The translations under genes and the position numbers were made by a program. Below are positions 7,522 through 14,001 of a DNA stretch of 27,748 nt, piece after piece. Location of the stretch: the NCBI GenBank assembly GCA_016177205.1, contig JACOVS010000012.1, positions 1-27,748 of the forward strand, read 5' to 3'. Within the stretch, counting starts at the first letter, position 1, and each line of letters opens with the position of its first letter. Origin of the DNA: Candidatus Aenigmatarchaeota archaeon. GTDB lineage: Archaea > Aenigmatarchaeota > Aenigmatarchaeia > JACPZZ01. The notes under the pieces were generated by a model. It ran no database searches, was not told where the DNA came from, and was given only the letters and a program-made list of their open reading frames with translations.

Positions 7522-8025
7522 ATGAACCCCATGCTCGGTATTTCAATTGACAAGGTGACGCTTAATATGGGCGCAGGCGGGCCCGGAGAGAAGCTGGAAA
7601 AATCAAAAAAACTGCTTGAAAAGGTAAGCGGAGAAAAAAGCGTGATAACCACGGCCCACAAGAGATCCACGTTCGGCGTCGCGAAAGGCAGGCAGATCGG
7701 CGTCAAGGTAATAGCGCGGGGATCCAAAGCCGAAGAGTTGCTCAAAAGGGTGCTGGAGGCGTCCGGAAACAAGGTAAAGGCGTCCCAGTTCGACGCCCGG
7801 GGCAACTTCTCAATAGGCGTCCAGGAGTACATCGACGTGCCGGGAATGAAATATGACCCGTCCATAGGAATAATGGGCTTCGACGTCGCCGTTACATTAA
7901 AACGCGCCGGTTACCGTGTCTCGAAAAGAAGGGTCAGGCCTGCAAGGATAGGCAAGAACCATGTGATAACGCGCGAACAGGCCGTCGAATGGGTAAAGGA
8001 AAAAATGGGGGCCGAGGTCGTATGA
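7522..8025 (+). CDS. rpl5: Large ribosomal subunit protein uL5
   Basis: 167 residues from the ATG at 7522, with AGGTGA (7511-7516) five bases upstream; the in-frame GTG at 7513 is part of that binding site. The uL5 core is plain: IDKVTLNMGAGGPGEK, then TTAHKRSTFGVAKGRQIGVK and YDPSIGIMGFDVAVTLKRAG. uL5 binds 5S rRNA together with uL18 and contacts P-site tRNA. The stop overlaps the S14 start (ATGA). Confidence 0.96.
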   Translation: MNPMLGISIDKVTLNMGAGGPGEKLEKSKKLLEKVSGEKSVITTAHKRSTFGVAKGRQIGVKVIARGSKAEELLKRVLEASGNKVKASQFDARGNFSIGVQEYIDVPGMKYDPSIGIMGFDVAVTLKRAGYRVSKRRVRPARIGKNHVITREQAVEWVKEKMGAEVV

Positions 8026-8180
8026 AGGCCGTTAAGCGCGAAAGGAAATTCGGGCCCGGTTCACGCACGTGCAGGAGATGCGGCAGATACGGGGCGATAA
8101 TAAGAAAATACGGATTAAACTACTGCCGGCAATGCTTCAGGGAAGTTGCAAAAAACGTGGGGTTCAGGAAATATAATTAG
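8022..8180 (+). CDS. rps14: Small ribosomal subunit protein uS14, zinc-binding type
   Basis: 52 residues. It is the short zinc form, with a CxxC pair at 17/20 (CRRCGRYGAIIRKYG) and a second at 35/38 (CRQCFREVAKNVGFRKYN). It starts at the ATG overlapping the L5 stop, behind GAGGT (8014-8018). A longer in-frame reading from 7989 lies inside L5 and is not supported. uS14 binds the 30S head. The stop codon is at the base of a strong hairpin. Confidence 0.95.
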   Translation: MKAVKRERKFGPGSRTCRRCGRYGAIIRKYGLNYCRQCFREVAKNVGFRKYN

Positions 8181-8211
8181 AAGCATGTCTTATGCAGAAT
8201 AGACATGTTTC
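8180..8211 (+). promoter_or_regulatory. 11-bp hairpin between S14 and S8
   Basis: GAAGCATGTCT (8180-8190) pairs with AGACATGTTTC (8201-8211): eleven base pairs including one G-U, closing the ten-base loop TATGCAGAAT. It begins at the last base of the S14 stop codon and ends 25 bases before the S8 ATG. No T-tract follows, so it is not a simple terminator. It could be a processing site or a protein-binding element. In bacteria S8 represses its own operon by binding a hairpin mimic, so S8 is a natural candidate ligand, but that is inference. Confidence 0.6.
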
Positions 8212-8236
8212 AGTCGGAGAAGAAAAAGGTGAAAAC

Positions 8237-8623
8237 ATGGGACAGGATTTGCTCAACGAGGCTTTGACCGTTATCAGGAACGCGGAAAATTCGGGAAAGG
8301 CGGAATGCGTTACGCCGGCGTCGGAATTGATAAAGGACGTCCTGCTGGTCATGCAAAAGAACGGCTACATAGGAAATTTTGAATTAATCGACGACAAGAA
8401 ATCGGGCCGGTTCCGCATTGAGCTGATAATGAAGTTAAACAACTGCGGCGCAATATCGCCGAGGTTTTCGATAGGCCTGAAAGAGTTGGAAAAACACGAG
8501 ATCGTATACCTACCTGCAAAGGATTTCGGCGTATTGATACTTTCAACCAGCAAAGGCGTTATAGACAACAGGGAGGCGAAGTCGAAAAAGGTGGGGGGCA
8601 AACTGATTTCGTTTGTTTACTGA
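8237..8623 (+). CDS. rps8: Small ribosomal subunit protein uS8
   Basis: 128 residues. Start ATG at 8237 with AAGGTGA at 8226-8232; the in-frame ATG at 8192 lies in the loop of the preceding hairpin and is rejected. uS8 features: LLNEALTVIRNAENSGK, a central YIGNFELIDDKKSGRF and the C-terminal GVLILSTSKGVIDNREA (the STSxG RNA-binding motif). It binds helix 21 of 16S rRNA. The 56-base gap before it is the widest in this half of the operon. Confidence 0.96.
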   Translation: MGQDLLNEALTVIRNAENSGKAECVTPASELIKDVLLVMQKNGYIGNFELIDDKKSGRFRIELIMKLNNCGAISPRFSIGLKELEKHEIVYLPAKDFGVLILSTSKGVIDNREAKSKKVGGKLISFVY

Positions 8624-8632
8624 GGCTACGAT

Positions 8633-9151
8633 ATGACTACATTGGAAATACCAAAGGACGTGAACATAGAGATAACCGGCAACGAGATAGTCGTTAAAGG
8701 AAAGCTGGGCTCGGTAAAAAAGAGTGTTGCCATGAACAATGTGGAGATAAAAAAAGAAGGGGATACCATAACGATAAACCCGAAAACCAAGAGAAGAAAA
8801 TCCAAGTCCATGGCCGGCACGATTTCCTCGCACATAGACAACATGTTCACCGGGGTAACGAAAGGCTGGACTTACGTGCTGAAGATACTTTACCTGCACT
8901 TCCCGATGACCGTCAAGGCCGAAAAGGGCAGGGTTGTGATAAGCAACTTCCTAGGAGAAAGGACGCCGAGGACCGCAGACATCGCAGGAGAAACCAAAGT
9001 TGAGGTAAAAGGCGACCAGATAATCGTTACCGGTTCAAACATAGAAGACGTGAGCCGGACAGCCTCAAACATCGAGCGGGCGACGCGCATAAAGTTTTAC
9101 GACAGAAGGGTCTTTCAGGACGGAATTTTTATAACTTCAAAGGGCGATTGA
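8633..9151 (+). CDS. rpl6: Large ribosomal subunit protein uL6
   Basis: 172 residues with the two-repeat uL6 fold. The first repeat covers IEITGNEIVVKGKLGSVKKS. The second holds GERTPRTADIAGETKVEVKG and VTGSNIEDVSRTASNIERAT. uL6 sits near the factor-binding stalk base. Start ATG at 8633 follows the S8 stop by nine bases. Length is typical for an archaeon. Confidence 0.96.
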   Translation: MTTLEIPKDVNIEITGNEIVVKGKLGSVKKSVAMNNVEIKKEGDTITINPKTKRRKSKSMAGTISSHIDNMFTGVTKGWTYVLKILYLHFPMTVKAEKGRVVISNFLGERTPRTADIAGETKVEVKGDQIIVTGSNIEDVSRTASNIERATRIKFYDRRVFQDGIFITSKGD

Positions 9152-9157
9152 TGGCAA

Positions 9158-9496
9158 ATGAGCAAAAAATTCAGAAGGCAGGAAAAGTACGCGGAGAAGA
9201 GGGTGAAGAATAAGGCCTGGCGAAAGCCAAGGGGCATTAACTCAAAGATGCGCATGCGCGAGGGCGGCAAATCGCACTCGGTACGCATCGGGTACGGGTC
9301 GTCATCCAAGCAAAAGGGCTTCCACCCGTCCGGTTTAAAGGAGATACTGGTTAACAATGAAAAACAGCTTGCATTGATAAGCAAGGTTGCCGGCGGGAGC
9401 ATTGCGATAAGGATCGCATCAACAGTGGGCGGCAAGAAGCGTGCTGCCATGATGAAGCTGGCCGACGAAGCCAAACTGAAAATATTGAACCGGTGA
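9158..9496 (+). CDS. rpl32e: Large ribosomal subunit protein eL32
   Basis: 112 residues. Signature: KKFRRQEKYAEKRVKNKAWR, KPRGINSKMRMREGG and IGYGSSSKQKGFHPSG. The N-terminus is basic and unfolded-looking, as in the short archaeal form. It occurs only in archaea and eukaryotes and belongs between L6 and L19e in the euryarchaeal order, as here. ATG at 9158, six bases after the L6 stop. Confidence 0.95.
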   Translation: MSKKFRRQEKYAEKRVKNKAWRKPRGINSKMRMREGGKSHSVRIGYGSSSKQKGFHPSGLKEILVNNEKQLALISKVAGGSIAIRIASTVGGKKRAAMMKLADEAKLKILNR

Positions 9497-9500
9497 TTCG

Positions 9501-10016
9501 ATGAACACGACAATACAAAGAAGGATTGCAGCGAAAATATTGAAATGCGGCGCGAACCGCGTCTGGATAGACCCGCAAAAACTGAAGGACGTTTCAGAGG
9601 CGATAACAAGGGAGGACGTCAGAAAACTGATCGGCAGCGGCGCGATAGTCAAATCCGCGGAGGAGGCCCCGTCGAGACGGATAATCAGAATGCGCGCCAT
9701 TAAAAGAAGGAAAGGAAGGCGCTCCGGGCATGGCAGCCGCAAAGGCTCTTTCGAAGCGCGCACGGGCAACACGCAAAAAATGATATGGATCAGGACAATA
9801 AGGCCGCAAAGGCAGATGATAAGCGAACTCAAGAAATCGGGCGCAATAGGCAATGAAACTTACAAACGCCTCTACAAGTTATCCAAGGGCGGTGTTTTCC
9901 GCAGCCGCAAACACTTAGAGCTGTACATGAAAGAGCACGGGATGGCCTTTCCGGAAAAGACCAATCAAAAGGGAACGGAAAAGACTGGCCAAAAAATAGC
10001 GGGAAAGAGAATGTAA
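9501..10016 (+). CDS. rpl19e: Large ribosomal subunit protein eL19
   Basis: 171 residues. Hallmarks: RRIAAKILKCGANRVWIDP, IKSAEEAPSR-like VKSAEEAPSRRIIR, and RRSGHGSRKGSFEAR in the basic linker. The C-terminal third is a long helix followed by a lysine-rich tail (about 153-171) that extends beyond many archaeal versions. It is found in archaea and eukaryotes only and forms an inter-subunit bridge. The ATG at 9501 is four bases after the L32e stop. Confidence 0.95.
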   Translation: MNTTIQRRIAAKILKCGANRVWIDPQKLKDVSEAITREDVRKLIGSGAIVKSAEEAPSRRIIRMRAIKRRKGRRSGHGSRKGSFEARTGNTQKMIWIRTIRPQRQMISELKKSGAIGNETYKRLYKLSKGGVFRSRKHLELYMKEHGMAFPEKTNQKGTEKTGQKIAGKRM

Positions 10017-10029
10017 AAAGGGATTTTAA

Positions 10030-10599
10030 ATGATGAGAATGCAATTCCGCCGAAGAAGGGAAAAACGGACCGATTACAACAGGCGCCTCAGTCTTCTAAG
10101 ATCCGGAAAAACGAGGCTGGTTGTCAGAAAGACTTTGCGCCACTATTTTGCGCAGCTGGTTGACTATACGCCGCAGGGCGACAGGGTTTTGGCAGCATCG
10201 AACAGTTCGGAGTTAAAGAAATACGGCTGGTCGGCTCCTACAGGCAATCTGCCGTCGGCGTACTTGACAGGTTTTCTTTGCGGCTTGAAGGCCAAGGGCA
10301 GGGTGAAACAGGCTGTCCTTGACCTGGGACGTCACGACTCGACAAAGGGCGGGGCGGTGTACGCGGTTTTGAAAGGCGCTATTGATGCAGGCATAGAAAT
10401 ACCGCACAACGCTGAAATTCTGCCGTCAATGGAAAGGATAGCAGGCAAGCACATAGCCGATTACGCTGAGGCGCTGAAAAAATCCGACCAGGCCGAATTC
10501 AGGAAACGCTTTGCTTCCTACCTGAAAGGCGATCTTAAGCCTGAAGAGGTGCCGAAAAAATTCGAAGAGACAAAGAAGGCTATCGAATTAAAATTCTAG
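10030..10599 (+). CDS. rpl18: Large ribosomal subunit protein uL18
   Basis: 189 residues. N-terminal FRRRREKRTDYNRRLSLLRS, then RLVVRKTLRHYFAQLVDYTP and YLTGFLCGLKAKGRVKQAVL; the C-terminal extension (about 135-189) is the archaeal/eukaryotic type. uL18 binds 5S rRNA with uL5. GGGAT (10020-10024) precedes the ATG at 10030; a second ATG three bases on is an alternative. It is the last gene of the run: S5, which normally follows, is missing, and a convergent gene ends 15 bases downstream. Confidence 0.95.
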   Translation: MMRMQFRRRREKRTDYNRRLSLLRSGKTRLVVRKTLRHYFAQLVDYTPQGDRVLAASNSSELKKYGWSAPTGNLPSAYLTGFLCGLKAKGRVKQAVLDLGRHDSTKGGAVYAVLKGAIDAGIEIPHNAEILPSMERIAGKHIADYAEALKKSDQAEFRKRFASYLKGDLKPEEVPKKFEETKKAIELKF

Positions 10600-10614
10600 G
10601 CCAGCCTTCCGCGC

Positions 10615-10947
10615 CTATATCTTCCTATACCAATGGTAAGCGATCGAGGGCAACAGGCATCGGTAAATAACGCCGCCCGGCATTTCCAAAACGTGCCACT
10701 CAACGTTGATTCTGCTTCTTATGTTCAGACTTCCAACATCAATTCCGGCCGATTCCAAAACAGTTACCATGGCCTTGTAATTGGATGTACCGGTGCGCAC
10801 ATAGACGGCCTGTTGTATTGTTTCCTTTGTGCCGTCCGGGAATATGCCTAACAGCCTGACATTCCCGGTTTTTTCTCCGGGCGCGCCCAGATAAACCGGC
10901 GCGCCTGCCTTCAGGAGTTGTCTTAGCCTGTCCACGCCACGGTCCAT
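10615..10947 (-). CDS. Unidentified 110-residue protein
   Basis: It runs towards the ribosomal operon and stops 15 bases from the L18 stop. It starts with LRQLLKAGAPVYLGAP and has a mixed alpha/beta pattern, for example VRTGTSNYKAMVTVLESAG (about 50-68); no membrane segment or cysteine motif. GGTAGCGAT precedes the ATG on this strand, and a TATA-like TTTTAAATTTT lies about 35 bases upstream. An overlapping open frame on the plus strand (10633-10851) is less likely because it lacks these signals. I do not recognise the family. Confidence 0.6.
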   Translation of the reverse strand: MDRGVDRLRQLLKAGAPVYLGAPGEKTGNVRLLGIFPDGTKETIQQAVYVRTGTSNYKAMVTVLESAGIDVGSLNIRSRINVEWHVLEMPGGVIYRCLLPSIAYHWYRKI

Positions 10948-10976
10948 AAAAATCGCTACCTATTGATGGCGGCGGC

Positions 10977-10988
10977 AAAATTTAAAAC
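10977..10988. promoter_or_regulatory. Shared TATA region of a divergent pair
   Basis: AAAATTTAAAAC lies between the divergent starts at 10947 (minus) and 11019 (plus). It is near-symmetric and about 30-36 bases from both start codons, so it could drive both genes with short leaders. Confidence 0.4.
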
Positions 10989-11018
10989 TATTTTACCCCT
11001 GCGAAACAGATTATTATC

Positions 11019-11387
11019 ATGGTCAACACCTATATCTGGAATTTTCTCATATTTTCCGGGTTTTCGCTGACTATAGTTTACATTTTCGCGTCTTACTTCA
11101 TACTGAAATTCGTTTACGGCAGTTACAAAAAGCGCGAAAGGCCCTTGTCGTGGCTTGGCCTTGTTGCGTCAATATTGGTTATCGGCGTAGCCAACCTGAC
11201 CGAGGCGTCGTACCACTCGTACAACGCCCTGACAGGCAGCATCTTCGGTGAAAATTACGTCCTGTTCGACAGCGAGGTTTCTAGGTCGCTGATTTTCTTT
11301 GCGCTGTTCTTCAAGTACTACGCCGCGCTGCTCCTGATACTCTTTGCCCTGCTGCTTGCCCGCGAGAGCGGGAAGTCTGCCAGATGA
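11019..11387 (+). CDS. Small membrane protein with three predicted helices
   Basis: 122 residues, unrecognised. Hydrophobic segments at about 7-33, 44-61 and 91-114; the loop between the first two (SYKKRERPLS) is strongly positive and so probably cytoplasmic. The second loop (about 62-90) has several aromatic residues and would then face outside. The protein ends in a short charged tail. The ATG lies about 30 bases after a TATA-like box, so the transcript has a very short leader. No conserved catalytic motif is visible. Confidence 0.65.
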   Translation: MVNTYIWNFLIFSGFSLTIVYIFASYFILKFVYGSYKKRERPLSWLGLVASILVIGVANLTEASYHSYNALTGSIFGENYVLFDSEVSRSLIFFALFFKYYAALLLILFALLLARESGKSAR

Positions 11388-11452
11388 TTTTAGCCCGGAA
11401 ATCAGTGTAAAATACGTTAATTGACGTTAAAATACGACATCCAACGAATGAA

Positions 11453-11490
11453 TGCTTAAATCAGTACACATCCAATAGCATTGTAGGTGA
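11453..11490 (+). promoter_or_regulatory. Promoter and ribosome binding site of the 101-residue membrane gene
   Basis: TGCTTAAAT at 11453-11461 is a TATA-like box and AGGTGA at 11485-11490 lies seven bases before the ATG at 11498. Upstream, AAAATACG occurs twice (near 11410 and 11430), flanking ACGTTAATTGACGT, an imperfect palindrome that could be an operator. Confidence 0.45.
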
Positions 11491-11497
11491 AAACGAC

Positions 11498-11803
11498 ATG
11501 GCTGTTGGCTTGGAACTATTAGGTAGTCCAGTCATAAGTGTGTTCGTTGTACTCGCATTGGCTGAGTACACAGGTATTCGAAAGATGGCCGAGAAGGCTT
11601 TCAACTGGGTCGCCGCGGGCGGAGTGTTGCTACTCCTATCCGGCGTTACAGCTGAGAGTTTGGGATCCGGAACACTGGGTATGGTGGGTCTGGGTTCGTT
11701 GTCTTTCGGAAGCCAGCTAGCAGGGCTTTTCAGCGTCCTGGGCGGAATTGCCGTCCTGGTCGGGGCTTTGCTGGCAGCTTTGACACTCCTGCAGGAAGCT
11801 TAA
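11498..11803 (+). CDS. Small hydrophobic membrane protein
   Basis: 101 residues, glycine- and leucine-rich. Three hydrophobic segments at about 8-24, 37-52 and 74-97, with a small basic loop between the first two (GIRKMAEKAF). No family recognised. It has its own promoter and a good ribosome binding site, unlike most single genes here, which look leaderless; that suggests a well-translated product. Its 3' flank holds a cluster of hairpins followed by a T-rich tract. Confidence 0.65.
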   Translation: MAVGLELLGSPVISVFVVLALAEYTGIRKMAEKAFNWVAAGGVLLLLSGVTAESLGSGTLGMVGLGSLSFGSQLAGLFSVLGGIAVLVGALLAALTLLQEA

Positions 11804-11804
11804 A

Positions 11805-11901
11805 CCAAACTTCTCAGAACAACGGTTTGCAATGCAAACCGTGCACAGGAAACCCGAAGTTTCCTGTGAGAAGCTTGGCCAGGAAAGGTCAAACCGAAAC
11901 G
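11805..11901 (+). other. Cluster of RNA hairpins (3' UTR or small RNA)
   Basis: An outer helix pairs CCAAACTTCTCA (11805-11816) with TGAGAAGCTTGG (11867-11878), with one A-C mismatch. Inside it are two hairpins: ACGGTTTGCA/TGCAAACCGT (11822-11842, a palindrome with one central A) and CACAGGAAAC/GTTTCCTGTG (11844-11868) with loop CCGAA. A fourth, TTGGCC/GGTCAA, closes AGGAAA after it and competes with the outer helix. The whole can form a three-way junction. There is no known RNA family that I can name. Confidence 0.6.
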
Positions 11902-11923
11902 AACAAAACTGTGAACGGAAACT

Positions 11924-11949
11924 CTATTTCTTTTGTTTTATTTTTTGCT
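11924..11949 (+). terminator. T-rich tract, probable terminator
   Basis: CTATTTCTTTTGTTTTATTT and the T-run after it (11924-11948) contain 19 or so T residues. Archaeal termination relies on such U-rich tracts. It follows the hairpin cluster and precedes the next TATA box at 11974. Confidence 0.55.
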
Positions 11950-11973
11950 TAGATTCTGCTGTGCACGCAATAA

Positions 11974-11983
11974 CGCTTAAATC
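11974..11983 (+). promoter_or_regulatory. TATA-like box of the 230-residue orphan gene
   Basis: CGCTTAAATC is about 26 bases from the ATG at 12005, so transcription would start at or next to the start codon (leaderless). Confidence 0.4.
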
Positions 11984-12004
11984 TTTTGCTGCCATTGACT
12001 ACTC

Positions 12005-12697
12005 ATGCAACAGCTTGTTACACGACCGACAAGCTCTGCGTATCCGTTGATAGGAACAGCCTACAAAAGCCGTGCCAACACTATAGACTACTCTCCCGGA
12101 CTTACGAAAGCAGGCAAAAACTACCCGTCAGGCCAAAGAATGTCTACCGCGGCCGAAGAACTGGCTATACAACTTGGCCTGGAACGGGCCGGGAAAGATT
12201 CGAGACGGGCGGATGTGTTTGACGATTTGTTTGGCAGGAACCATTCCAACTGGCGCGCCTCGCAGTGGACAGACACGGATTTACGGGTTCCGAAAGGACG
12301 CGATCCTGATAAATACGAAACAGACGGACAGGGAAGGAAATACTGGGTAAGAACAGCCGTGGTAGGTGATGAAGAATTCGGGGAAGTGCTTGTTCCCGAG
12401 GGTTATATGCGTGTTGTCGTGGAATGGGACGAAGTTTTCGGAATACCAAGGGTTACGGAAGACATCGACTTCCCTCATAAACCATACACAACCCATTTCT
12501 GGTTCAACCCGACTCCCTTCAAAGACGGCAGATCGGTTCATCAGGATATTGCTGTCGGGCGCAGGGGCGGCTGGAATCGCGTTGCGGGCGAGAAGTGCCT
12601 AGGCGTTGATGCGGACGGCGGGCGCTGGAACACAAGCCTGCACGCGGGTTTCCGCCCGGTTCGCGGCCTGTTGCCTGAGATTAATCAGACAAACTAA
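12005..12697 (+). CDS. Unidentified 230-residue soluble protein
   Basis: No signal peptide, membrane segment or cysteine pair is seen; the protein has a single cysteine. It is rich in arginine, aspartate, glycine and aromatic residues, with features such as GRNHSNWRASQWTDTDLRVP (about 76-95), THFWFNPTPFKDGRSVHQDI and WNTSLHAGFRPVRGL near the end. A long beta-rich middle (WVRTAVVGDEEFGEVLVPEG) suggests a compact fold. A TATA-like box about 26 bases upstream makes the ATG at 12005 the likely leaderless start. I do not recognise the family. Confidence 0.6.
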   Translation: MQQLVTRPTSSAYPLIGTAYKSRANTIDYSPGLTKAGKNYPSGQRMSTAAEELAIQLGLERAGKDSRRADVFDDLFGRNHSNWRASQWTDTDLRVPKGRDPDKYETDGQGRKYWVRTAVVGDEEFGEVLVPEGYMRVVVEWDEVFGIPRVTEDIDFPHKPYTTHFWFNPTPFKDGRSVHQDIAVGRRGGWNRVAGEKCLGVDADGGRWNTSLHAGFRPVRGLLPEINQTN

Positions 12698-12713
12698 GAT
12701 AATCCGATTCGCG

Positions 12714-12722
12714 TTTATTTTA
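12714..12722 (+). promoter_or_regulatory. TATA-like box of the thioredoxin-fold gene
   Basis: TTTATTTTA at 12714-12722 is about 26 bases before the ATG at 12744 and supports that start over longer in-frame readings that run back into the preceding gene. Confidence 0.45.
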
Positions 12723-12743
12723 CCAAAAACCCAATCCAAAGCA

Positions 12744-13256
12744 ATGAAACCCGGTGTTATCGCGTTGGTTTTTGTACCCCTTATTATTATATTAGGCGGC
12801 TGGCAGGCCTTTGAAAGGTCGCACCCTTTGGATGTCAGGATTGTTACTATACTGTCTGTCGGAGGCACCGAGCCGGGTTACAATGCGTCGGATTTCATTC
12901 TCGAGTCGGTTAACGGTTCGGACATAACGCTGGGCCGCATCACGGACGGCAAGGCCGTTATACTCCATTTCTGGTCTGGCGACATCAAGGAATTAACAGC
13001 ATTGCAGACTGTAAGGAATTTTTACGGGGATAAGGTTGAGATACTGGCCGTGACGACTGGCGCCGAACCTGTTGAGGGGATAACCTTTCCTATCCTGTCG
13101 GATCCGGAATCAGAGGTTGGAAAAGCGTACGGTGTTTCAGCGCTGCCGGCAACATATTTCATAGGCAACGACATGAAAATTTTTGACAAAAAGGAAGGCG
13201 CTATGACAGAGCAGGAGCTAAACGAAAAAGTAAAGGCCCTGATTGCTGTGAAATGA
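12744..13256 (+). CDS. Membrane-anchored thioredoxin-fold protein lacking CxxC
   Basis: 170 residues. One N-terminal membrane segment (about 4-20) is followed by an extracytoplasmic TlpA/AhpC-like domain: ASDFILESVNGSDITLGRI, then AVILHFWSGDIKEL at about 71-84 and SALPATYFIGND with the cis-proline (P135). In active relatives the tryptophan is followed by CxxC; here the stretch reads WSGDIKEL, and the whole protein has no cysteine. It may act as a chaperone or binding domain rather than an oxidoreductase. The ATG at 12744 is chosen because a TATA box lies 26 bases upstream; longer in-frame starts overlap the previous gene. Confidence 0.8.
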   Translation: MKPGVIALVFVPLIIILGGWQAFERSHPLDVRIVTILSVGGTEPGYNASDFILESVNGSDITLGRITDGKAVILHFWSGDIKELTALQTVRNFYGDKVEILAVTTGAEPVEGITFPILSDPESEVGKAYGVSALPATYFIGNDMKIFDKKEGAMTEQELNEKVKALIAVK

Positions 13257-13257
13257 C

Positions 13258-14001
13258 CTATCTCCGGTAATTCCATTCTTCTGTTTTGTACCGCGTTTCC
13301 GCCAGCTCAATCGCCTTTTTCATTTCGTCTTCAGACAACGAGCCGATTTCGCACTCCTTGCCGTTTGTAAAGCCTTTGAGCATTGCATCATAGACATCCT
13401 GTATGGAAAAGTTACCAAAATTCAAAATTTTCGTGACGCGCTCCTCGACGGATTGTATCATCTTGTCGGATATCTTTTCCTTCGGAACCTTGAGCAGCGT
13501 GAACATTGTCCTCACATCGAGGTCGTAGAGCAGGGTTCCATGCTGCAACAACACCCCGTTGCGCCGTGTCTGGGCGTTGCCTGAGATTTTTTTGCCGCCC
13601 GCGATTATGTCATTTATCGGCTTAAATTCGGCTTCGATGCCCAGATTTTTCAAGGATTCGATTATCCATCCGCAGACCAATTGGTACGATTCGCGGATGC
13701 CTTTTGGCATTTCATTCTCCGGCACAACAACGCTGTACGTTATCTCGCCTTTTCCGTCGTGGTATACAGCTCCGCCGCCCGTACGGCGGCGGACAACATC
13801 AACGCCAAACTCTTTGGCAGCGTTAGTGTCGACTTCGTCGTTAAGGCCCTGGAAATATCCTATTGAAACGGCTGACGGCGCCCATGTGTAAAACCGCATT
13901 GTCGGTGCGCCGCCCGAAGCGACGGACTCGCATACGGCCTCATCAATGGCCATGTTCATGAACGCGTTGCCCGCTTTCAAAGGAATGACCCGCCATTTCA
14001 T
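13258..14001 (-). CDS. lplA: Lipoate-protein ligase A, catalytic subunit
   Basis: 247 residues of the BPL/LplA fold. Lipoate/ATP-binding loop RRTGGGAVYHD (72-82), catalytic lysine in GGKKISGNAQTR (K138 likely) and HGTLL (154-158). It activates lipoate to lipoyl-AMP and transfers it to lysines of lipoyl domains (2-oxoacid dehydrogenase E2, GcvH). It lacks the C-terminal accessory domain of E. coli LplA, which here is encoded by the overlapping upstream gene (TAA/ATG overlap of one base). This two-gene layout is known from Thermoplasma. No lipoyl-domain substrate is encoded in the window. Confidence 0.92.
   Translation of the reverse strand: MKWRVIPLKAGNAFMNMAIDEAVCESVASGGAPTMRFYTWAPSAVSIGYFQGLNDEVDTNAAKEFGVDVVRRRTGGGAVYHDGKGEITYSVVVPENEMPKGIRESYQLVCGWIIESLKNLGIEAEFKPINDIIAGGKKISGNAQTRRNGVLLQHGTLLYDLDVRTMFTLLKVPKEKISDKMIQSVEERVTKILNFGNFSIQDVYDAMLKGFTNGKECEIGSLSEDEMKKAIELAETRYKTEEWNYRR

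Noticed and set aside
8192..8236. Upstream ATG for S8 at 8192.
   Set aside because: It falls in the loop of the 11-bp hairpin and has no ribosome binding site; AAGGTGA directly precedes the ATG at 8237.
10633..10851. Plus-strand 72-codon frame downstream of L18 as a ribosomal operon gene.
   Set aside because: No ribosomal motif (not L30 or S5) and no binding site; the minus-strand frame over the same bases has a promoter and a better composition.
11832..12050. Plus-strand 72-codon frame through the hairpin cluster.
   Set aside because: It crosses the inverted repeats, the T-rich tract and the next promoter and has no ribosome binding site.
12606..12743. Longer start for the thioredoxin-fold protein.
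   Set aside because: The extra part overlaps the previous gene in another frame, and a TATA box sits between it and the ATG at 12744, where the hydrophobic anchor begins.
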